Part shown: positions 42,811 to 64,000 of the stretch, in pieces
Position numbering within the stretch: the stretch's first letter is position 1
How the letters are laid out: each line of letters opens with the position of its first letter
Source: Polydactylus sextarius
Lineage: Eukaryota > Chordata > Actinopteri > Polynemidae
Direction of reading: 5' to 3'
Length of the DNA: 64,000 nucleotides
Assembly: GCA_016801845.1 (NCBI GenBank)
Contig: CM028923.1
Coordinates: 9,604,501 to 9,668,500, forward strand
The notes under the pieces: model-generated
The model's database searches: none
What the model was told of the DNA's origin: nothing
What the model saw: the letters and a program-made list of their open reading frames with translations, nothing else
Made by a program: the position numbers and the translations under genes

Positions 42811-44690
42811 TGTGTAAAGCTTCCGGTGGGTCCTGCTCTGCTTTTCTTTTTTTTCTCTGATGTTTAGTTTTTCCATCAACAGTGGAACATAAACTTTACA
42901 CTTGTTAGTTTTCTGCTCAACTCGGAGACAAATCACAGAAATGATCATTAGAATCTGTTTTAAGACTAAAAGCAGCTTTTTATATAAATAAACATGAGTT
43001 TTGTAGCTCGTCTTCCATTTTCTCCGGTGTGAGCAGCTGCAGCTGATCTGTGAGGAGGAACACCGTGTTCCCTCCGGTTCTCGGGGTTTCTCTCTCTCTC
43101 TCTCTCAGCTTTGGGGAGGTTCCGTCCGTCGAGCGGCGGCTCAACCTGCGGACCAATAGGAAAGAGGGGCACGAGGAGACGCTCAGCGCGGGGACAGCGG
43201 ATCACTCCGCGAGGAGAAAATAAACACACACTCTCGGGCACGTGAGGATACATCACAGATGAATGTTTTTTTTTTTCTTTTTTTTCTAAAGAAAAGATAC
43301 TAAGATAAAGAAATCGACGAGCAGTTGTATAATGTCACTGTGACGTGAATTTAAGAAAATAAATTAAGTAAAAATCAATGATCGATCAATTTGAAAATTA
43401 TTATATTATACATTTATTATATACTGAGTTGTTAGTTGCACGTTTCCATCGATTCCATTGATTGTGAAAAACGTATTTAATTTAAAAATATATTTTGATG
43501 TTTCTTAAAATAAATAAATATAATACAACATAAAATAACAATGTTGAATAAATAAGTGCATTTTAAGTACATGAGATAATTTAAAAATATTTTAGAATTT
43601 AAAATATTTAATTTATATTATTATAATGTATCTATTTCTTTTATTATTTCTTTTTTTGCTGTTGTTACACACGTAATCACAAGCGTCGTATGTGTGAAAG
43701 CTCCAGTAGACTTTCTGCGATCTAACTTTTTTTTTATCTTTCTACTCCGGTCTCCACCAGCTCACGGCGCTCTCTCACCGTCTCCACTCCTCCCCCCCGG
43801 GTTGTTCTGTTAAAAACAGGTCAGAGTGAGACCTCTGTGTTTTTGTCTCATCTGCGCTCGTGCCTACACCCGTCCTGACGTTCCCCGCGAATTTTATCCA
43901 CGCTGCTCCTCCGGATCCACTCAGTCTCCACACCTACCTGACATGCGGCATTTTATAGAGGGAAGAGAGAGATAGAGGAGAAAGAGAGGGAAAAAACGGG
44001 GACGCAAAGAAAATCGCCTCTTTTTTTTCCTCACCAAATCGTGGATTCTTTTATTTATATTTACTTATATGTGTTATATAATTTTAGGAAATCAACACCG
44101 GGACAACTTTGTTTTTTTTTTTTTTTTTATGTTTCTGTGCAGACGTAGACAATAGATTATAAAACAGGCTGCTGCAGTTCAGCTTCAAGGTGAAGCAGTG
44201 TGTGAGGAGTCGATGTGGGATTTTTTTTTTTTTTTTGAATTCTTTTTTTTGCGCTTATTTGGAATTAAATGTAAGTTTACAATCTGTCATAGCTTTAATG
44301 GAAAAATATTTTATTAATCTTATATTTTCTTCTGCTCTTCTTTAAATGTGCATTTTGTTTATGAATGAGTCTCATGTAAACCATGCACTGCTCGTTCTTT
44401 TCTCTTTTTTTCTTAATTTTACGCGTTCGGTTTAGCGTTTTAACGCCTCCATTCATTATTATTCATGTTATGCAGAATCGTTTTTTCTTATATTAATGTT
44501 TAGATAAACACTTAGAAGAAGATAATCCACTTTTTTCCTGTGCTCGGATTGTCGCCCGTGTGGCTCGGTTAAAAAAAAAAACCCGAAGGAGAGAAGCTCC
44601 TCCGCGCTTTACCTGCCATATGTCATTTTCACTGAGGTCATCTGAGGAGAACAGCGGGTGCAGGAAATAAGGGAAAGGTACACGAGCAGG

Positions 44691-44755
<65 letters not shown>

Positions 44756-44968
44756 CCCATTCGATGCTATGGGTGGGGTTTTTGTCTCAGCTTTATTGCG
44801 GCCACGTTTTTTTCTTTACGCGCACGCCATTTTTTCGTGCGCTTTTACGCACAGCGACACGGACTGAATGAATGAATGAATTGGTGGAGATCCAGAGCCA
44901 AAAACAAACCTGGAAGCCTAAAGAGGACAAAAGGAAGCAAAAACTGCACTACGGGGGGAGACCAGGCG
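42811..44968 (+). other. region between usp15 and let-7i; possible pri-let-7i leader
   Basis: No coding gene seen. A GC-rich patch at 43100-43260 with CCAAT near 43153 and another at 43740-43930 could hold the promoter of the let-7i primary transcript. A (GT)n run at about 44693-44751 lies 220 bp before the hairpin. The promoter idea is inference from position and base composition only. Confidence 0.4.
44693..44751. repeat. (GT)n microsatellite
   Basis: Perfect GT run of about 59 bp upstream of let-7i. Confidence 0.95.
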
Positions 44969-45053
44969 CTGGTTGAGGTAGTAGTTTGTGCTGTTGGTCG
45001 GGTTGTCATATTACCCCTTGTGGAGATGACTGCGCAATCTACTGCCTTGCCGG
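44969..45053 (+). ncRNA. mirlet7i: let-7i microRNA precursor
   Basis: Hairpin whose 5' arm holds the let-7i guide at 44974-44995, identical over 22 nt to the known let-7i-5p (seed GAGGUAG). The 3' arm at about 45030-45051 pairs with it and matches let-7i-3p with one change near the middle. The loop (gtcgggttgt...) also follows the human loop. let-7 microRNAs repress LIN28, RAS and HMGA2-type targets and rise during differentiation. Same strand and same neighbours (usp15 upstream, ppm1h opposing downstream) as in mammals. Confidence 0.98.
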
Positions 45054-46030
45054 AGCTGGTGACTTGCGACAGATGAACCAACCGGGTCAGAATAAGCTGA
45101 ACGGAGACGCACGTGTTTTTTACAGTTATCAAGTGTTCTTTTAAAACGCATGCAAATATACTTACATATGTTATGACTTGTTATACATTTAAATAAAGCT
45201 GATATTTACAGTATGCACCACGTGGATTATATGTGTTTATTTTGCTTATAGATGTTGTTTGTTATTCATTTTAAAGCTTCCATATAATCCAAGAAAAGTC
45301 AGGTTGTTTTTTCTGTGGTACCAGTGTAGAAATCTTTAAGTTCAACAATTTAATTTAAAACCTAATTTATGTGAACTATTATTAGTAAAATGTTAAGAAG
45401 ACTATCTGTGCAAGAGATATATACGTATTTAGCGTCTTATATGATTGTGTATTACAAAATAAAGTACATTTTGGTGCAAATTAATTCAGCTTTACAGTGA
45501 GAAAACAAAAGGGCAGAAATCTATAATTCTTCACTAAAGAGCAAGTACATCAGTGTTTTATATCATAATAATACCGGGACTCAACTTAGGACCTGTGTAA
45601 TATGAACAGTAGGACTATGACAGATTTAGGGAGTGTGAGAAAATTATTTTGTTTTTTCGTTTTGCTGAAAGTGTGGTAAAAAAAAAAAAAAAAAAAAAGT
45701 TTGACTTTTGAGGAGAACTGCAGTGAAATAAAAATGTGTCAAAAAAGCTTTAAAGTTGACACTCAGAATATTTTTCAAGATTTATGGGAAATGTTGATGC
45801 TAACTTCTGTCAATACGATCACGTTATGAACTGGCTTTAGTGGTAAATAAACTTAATATTATATAGCTGGAATACCACACATACACCTGTACCTGGTCAA
45901 TCCAGTGGAGCAATTCAATGCAGTGATTGGTTAGTTAGAGAAAAATGGGCAGAGTAACTATTGCAATGGATTAATAATAGAAAAAAACAAGGAAATATTT
46001 TAAATAACACAATCCATTTTTTACATGTAT
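45054..46030. other. region between let-7i and the ppm1h 3' end
   Basis: AT-rich, with an A20 run near 45679. No gene or classifiable repeat seen; it may belong to the pri-let-7i trailer. Confidence 0.5.
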
Positions 46031-46425
46031 CTTCAACATTTATTGTCTTTTTTTCATTTCTGGAAAAGAAACACTAAAGGTAAACATTGTCTTTTTTCTC
46101 CCTTCAAAGTCAAGTCAGTTGCACAAAGAAACATTAAAAATATTTCTTTTTGACTTCATAAGTTTTTTCTTTTTTGTTTTGTTTTTTGTCTTATACAAAA
46201 TGTACATATCACATTCACAAACAGAGAGGTTGAAGGTAGCACAATGGTCATTTAAAAATGGATCCCCACTGGGCTCAAACGTCCCCCTTTTTTTTTTTTC
46301 TTTGCTACAGAAAACAAAACAAAACTCAAAGTTCTTCTAATTTTCCCACAGCGAATCTTGTCCAATAATGTATAAAAAAAAAAAACCAAAAGCCGTGACT
46401 TGTACTTTAACAATACAGCAATCTC

Positions 46426-46456
<31 letters not shown>

Positions 46457-47219
46457 TAACCTACAGTCGGGGTGGCTGAAGGTACAAAGCAAACTTTAAA
46501 ATCTCAGATCATACACCATCAATTCACTCCCATTTATCAACAGGTGTATTGGAACTAATGAACCATCATGAAACCCCTCCTACATCCTTCAGACGACCAC
46601 TCTTTAACAGCCTGTCCAGTTTAATTACACGACAGTTGAACCTGAGTTGATGTGCAGCAGTTTGGGTGGCACAGTAGGATGAGAAAAATAAATCTATATT
46701 CAATATTTGACATTCATCTAATAGAAAAAGGCTTAATGAAGGTAGAGGGATGAACATTCAACACAAAAAGTCTGGTGCCCCCCGTTCAGATTTTGTCTCA
46801 ACATGCACAGTTCATGTTGAAACAAAGCTTAGAGTGGCAGCAGGACAGTTTTTTGACATAAATAATAATAGTAATTTTTTTCCAAAAAAAGAAAAGAATA
46901 AATTAGAACAAGTTTGAAAAACAAAGAATGGTAACTGTCAAAATAGCTTATATGATGGAAGAACAGATGTAACTCAACAGCCACAACAGCGCAAAAACAA
47001 TGACATGTATCAAGATACAACATTTTACAAATCAAATAAATATTTATTTTCCGTGGAATGTACAGGAGGAAAAATGCACCATGTGAACTTCAGGACGATA
47101 TGGACGACTGCTGCTAGAAAGAGGAATGTAGATCATAATTGTCAACTGCAAAAAAGTCAAAGCCTTAGATGATAAATAGCTCATGCAACACAGTGGCACA
47201 TATCAGGAGACGTTAAAGA

Positions 47220-47480
47220 ATAGTTTGACATTTTTGAGAGGAAATAACATTTATTCACTTTGCGGTTTGAGATTTCAATGAGCAAACTGACACCACTCAT
47301 GTCTCTGTCCACTAGATATCAAGCTAACACTAGCAGTGAATTAGCTTTAGCTTAGCATTTAGACTGGAAATGTAGGGAAAGGTAGTCTGTCAAAAAAGTT
47401 ACAAATTCACCTAAAAGTGCATTTTTTACACTTTGTTTTTTGTACAAATTAAACAAATACACCTCAACATCTTATGTATT
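47220..47480. repeat. teleost interspersed repeat, copy 1
   Basis: Holds 'caagctaacactagcag', 'ttagctttagcttagcat', 'agactggaaatgtaggga' and 'aaattcacctaaaagtgcat'. The same order recurs at 47.59-47.78 kb. The wording matches a very common fish repeat. Confidence 0.75.
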
Positions 47481-47589
47481 CTTTATATTAAGCCAGATTA
47501 GGCTAATTAATAGCTGCTAGCTGTAGCTTCATATTAACTAAGAGTTGTATCGAATTCTATTATGAGTAAAAGTCTTTCCCAAAACACGT

Positions 47590-47820
47590 GGCTGCAATTT
47601 TGATGAGAAAACTGCTTCACTCCTGTTTCTGCACTCTAAATATTAAGCTAACGCTAGCAGCAAGTTAGCTTTAGCTTAACATTAAGACTGGAAATGGAGG
47701 GAAAGGTTGCCAGACTGTCAAAAAAGGTTATAAATTCACGCAAAGGCGCATCTTTTACACTTTGAGAGTGGTATCAAATTTTCACGACTAAATGCATTTC
47801 CCAAAATGTCAAACTACTTT
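47590..47820. repeat. teleost interspersed repeat, copy 2
   Basis: Direct repeat of the 47.22-47.48 kb segment ('taagctaacgctagcagc', 'agactggaaatggaggga', 'aaattcacgcaaaggcgcat'), roughly 80-85 percent alike by eye. It ends 'ccaaaatgtcaaactactttt', as copy 1 begins with the related 'tagtttgacattttt' in the opposite sense. Confidence 0.75.
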
Positions 47821-49019
47821 TTTCTTTTTCTTTTAACAATGGCTTCTTCGTCCTGGCACTGCACAAATGAATAATTCGATTTGAAAATGAATTTCTTTGG
47901 ATTCAGTCCATCACATGTCAATCCTTGTTTTATAACATACGGAGACATATTCCCATTTTATACTCAAGCCTCAATCCACCTAAACTAGTGCTACTCCAAA
48001 ACTTTACATATCCACTATACAGGGGAAAAAAACCATAAAACCTATTATATCACTTTAAGCCAAGTACTAAATTATTCCTTTATAACATGCAGTTTGTTTT
48101 AATTTTATGCTGTCAAATCCTTTTTTTTTTGAATCCTTTGACTTTGAATCAAAACTTCTCAAAAATGCATTACTGATCCTCTGAAGTGCGAGTTTCTCCT
48201 TCCCTCAGACAACTTCTCATCTCCTGCATTTGAACCAGGCATAGCTGGCTGAGCAGTGCAGCCTGTACAGATACAGAATAATGATGGAGGGAAGAGGCGA
48301 ATGCTTACATCGCTCTATGCTAATCGCTGTCTGAGACCATGTCCAGTCAACAAGCTGAAAAAAGTGCAAATTAACATTATTTGGTTTCGTGTCTAACCAT
48401 CAAGATTTTTGTTGTTTCATTTCCCTCCTTTTGCAATTAAATCACATCCTCTTGTGCTAAATGTCTGGGATGCTAATAATTAGAAAGTAAAACGATCTAA
48501 TAAGTATGCATTGCCACTGTACATTTACAAACAAATAACATTATCACTAAGTCTTTAATACATTACATAAATGTAAATTCCATATAAAACAAACTGCAGT
48601 GTAAACCATTGCACCGTCGCTCATGTTCCCAGGCCTACGATAATTCACTGCACGTTAAATCACTACATCCAAACACAGTGTCCGACCGTGTATCTCGGAC
48701 GACAAACGCTAAACATGTCAAAGCAAAAGGAAGCTTTCAGGGATTTTTTTCCCCACCCACTGTGGAAGTTTAGTTTAGCTTGATATTGATTGTATTTCAT
48801 GTTTTTTTAATCAATTTAGTTTAACCCTCCCTGCTGCAGGGAATATTTGCCTCTTCATTACCTTTATCACCAAGTCAGGTGGGTCGGCCTAAAGTGCTAT
48901 GACACTGATGCACAAGTCATTTAATCCAATTTTTCCGGTTCCAGCCAAGTTTCCCAATGTTTGGTTTATAAACAATTTAACTTAAGTGCTGAAAATTAGA
49001 GATGTACATTAAATATGAA

Positions 49020-49245
49020 AAGTGAGGGTTAGCTTAAGTTAGCATAAAGACTGGAAGTGGGGAAATAGCTAGCTTGGCTTTGTTTGTATGTTAAAAAAAT
49101 CCACCTACCAACACCTCTACAGCTAGCTAACAAACAAAACCAAAACAGAACGTAAACGAGAATGTGTTAATTCAATTAAATTAACAGCTATTGGTTTCCC
49201 CCAATTTTCAGCCTCTCTGCTAAGCTAAAGTTAGCTAACAGTCTG
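49020..49245. repeat. teleost interspersed repeat, copy 3 (diverged)
   Basis: 'gttagcataaagactggaag', 'gaaatagctagcttggct' and 'atccacctaccaacacctct' are typical of the same fish repeat, here with a longer internal part than copies 1 and 2. Confidence 0.7.
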
Positions 49246-50188
49246 GGTCGTAGCCTCCTGTAACGGACAGTCGCCAGAGTTGTTTCAATCTTTAACAGTC
49301 TCTAACAAAGGCAAACTAATGCCTTGTCTTTCATGTGAAAGTAGTGTTTTAATAACACATACATGACTTTGTTGCTAAGTGCGATCAAACTCTAGACACT
49401 AAAACTTTTTGGACTATTTGGACTCAACATCAGATTAAATGACTTGTAACAGTGAATATTTTCTTTCTGAGCAAATTTCAAATTTCCTCTTGATTGATAC
49501 AAGCTCAGATCCTCTTTTTGAATTTTTTCTATCCCCAACAGTCAGACAGGTTCCTCATCAATCTTGCTACTATGAGGTTGGTAACTTCAAGTCTTTTTTT
49601 TTTTTTTCTCCTCTTCATCCTTTGCGTCTACGCCGTCGACTCTCTTATCTGTAATTAGCAAACTGGAAGCAGTTCTTCAGCAAAATAATCCTTCAAAGCC
49701 ACACTGTGGCAAAGCGGAGAGCGCAGCTGACCTGTCAGCTCCGTCCATGGTCAGGAGATGAAGGAGGTATGTATATATATTTTTATATATATATATTATT
49801 AAACAATCGAGGTTGACTGTACATGTATAATGGAAGAGAAGGGGAATAAAAGAAAGGGTAGAAAGAGGAGCTGAGTATTGTACAGCATTACAAGAAAGGA
49901 GAGGAGAAGTTAGAAAGAGGTCTCGGAAACATATTTTAGTTTTCACATCTCTGCAGAAGTTTAGGAACAGTCACCTCCACTTACTGGAGGTGACCAAACT
50001 GCTTTCTGATCAGTCCTGAACTCCTGTAGAGAAATAGAGCAACAACAAATCTAAATGTTCCACTTGACCTCGACGTAAGGAAGGAAGTAAAAGTGCAAAC
50101 GGCACTGAGGGAACCAAAAAAGGGGATTTTGAGTTCAGGACTAACCAGTCCTGTTGGGTTTAAGAGCCTACGGGTCCTTCAGAGTCCT

Positions 50189-63519
<13,331 letters not shown>

Positions 63520-64000
63520 CTGTGAGAAAGAAGACGGTAATTTTTATGATATAAACACAGGCCGAGTCATTTATTTATTTTTTTCCCCCAGTTCTTATTA
63601 CGAGCAACAGATGCTGTGTTTCCTGTCAGTGAAATCAGCAGTGTATGATGAAACAGTATTGCAGTCTTTCATAGTAATTATGAGTTTTTTTCCCCTCCTT
63701 TCACAGTAAATCAGCTGGCTTTGCATGCTTCATATTCCTGAGATCAAATATCAGTGCTTGTTTTTTGGTACGACTCTGTTGGAAATGTCCTGATGAATCA
63801 TGACAGTCGCTTCTGGGTGAGTTAGCTCTTTGTTTGTGAATGACACCGTAGATGCACACTTGAGGCTTTGGCTCCGTCTCAGTTTGTAGTCTTTTTCAAC
63901 AATTTGTGCCACATTTAAGAAGACAGAGAAGACACAGAGAGATAATAGCGTGGCCCAGTAACAAGCGAGGCCGACCACGTGTGGTTTTTGCCTAAACGCA
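63520..64000 (-). other. ppm1h: 3' part of ppm1h intron 1
   Basis: Ends at the acceptor 'ctttctcacag' next to 63519. The first ppm1h exon, with the start codon, is not in this part. Confidence 0.7.

Larger units (their letters stand above)
46039..50188 (-). other. ppm1h: candidate ppm1h 3' UTR
   Basis: Non-coding sequence downstream of the ppm1h stop. AATAAA occurs on the minus strand at 47043-47048 and 46039-46044, so the trailer may be 3.1 or 4.1 kb; human PPM1H also has a long 3' UTR. It contains an A30 run near 46425-46454 and three copies of a 'gctagc/ttagcttag' repeat. Confidence 0.45.

Noticed and set aside
42966..43256. 96-codon minus-strand frame in the GC-rich patch after usp15
   Set aside because: No recognisable domain, no codon pattern and no splice partner; more likely CpG-rich non-coding DNA.

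Overview
This is vertebrate nuclear DNA, almost certainly from a teleost fish. Genes are split into many small exons with GT-AG introns that are mostly under 1 kb, (CA)n microsatellites are abundant, the repeats look like common fish repeats, and the encoded proteins are close to mammalian counterparts. The window holds four protein-coding genes, one microRNA and a dead mariner transposon.

Layout. 1-12.85 kb: kdm5a (+), a histone H3K4 demethylase, 28 coding exons, about 1759 residues, complete. 14.1-21.9 kb: a complete SLC6 GABA/betaine-type transporter gene (+), best named slc6a13-like, 15 coding exons, 611 residues; its eleventh intron carries a 1.26 kb mariner in antisense. 22.55-42.8 kb: usp15 (+), a deubiquitinase, 22 coding exons and a long 3' UTR. 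44.97-45.05 kb: the let-7i hairpin (+). 46-64 kb: ppm1h (-), a PP2C-family phosphatase; nine coding exons are inside the window and the first (N-terminal) exon lies beyond the right edge.

The order usp15(+) - let-7i(+) - ppm1h(-) matches the mammalian order and orientation except that MON2, which lies between USP15 and let-7i in human, is not seen. kdm5a next to an SLC6A12/13-type gene is also a mammalian neighbourhood. The genes are not an operon; they share only synteny.

No new multi-gene system is visible. The unusual signals are where repeats meet gene structure. In usp15, a (CA)25 tract begins where the splice donor of exon 19 should be, and the same exon has (GT)14 just upstream, so complementary repeats flank it. 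The usp15 reading frame ends early because of one extra C in a GCC run, leaving a conserved-looking acidic tail out of frame. In ppm1h, a perfect 216-bp (CA)108 tract sits 14 bp from a 3' splice site. A 99-nt strictly alternating purine-pyrimidine tract lies in usp15 intron 7. The transporter has Ser at a substrate-site position that is Glu, Gly or Tyr in its relatives.
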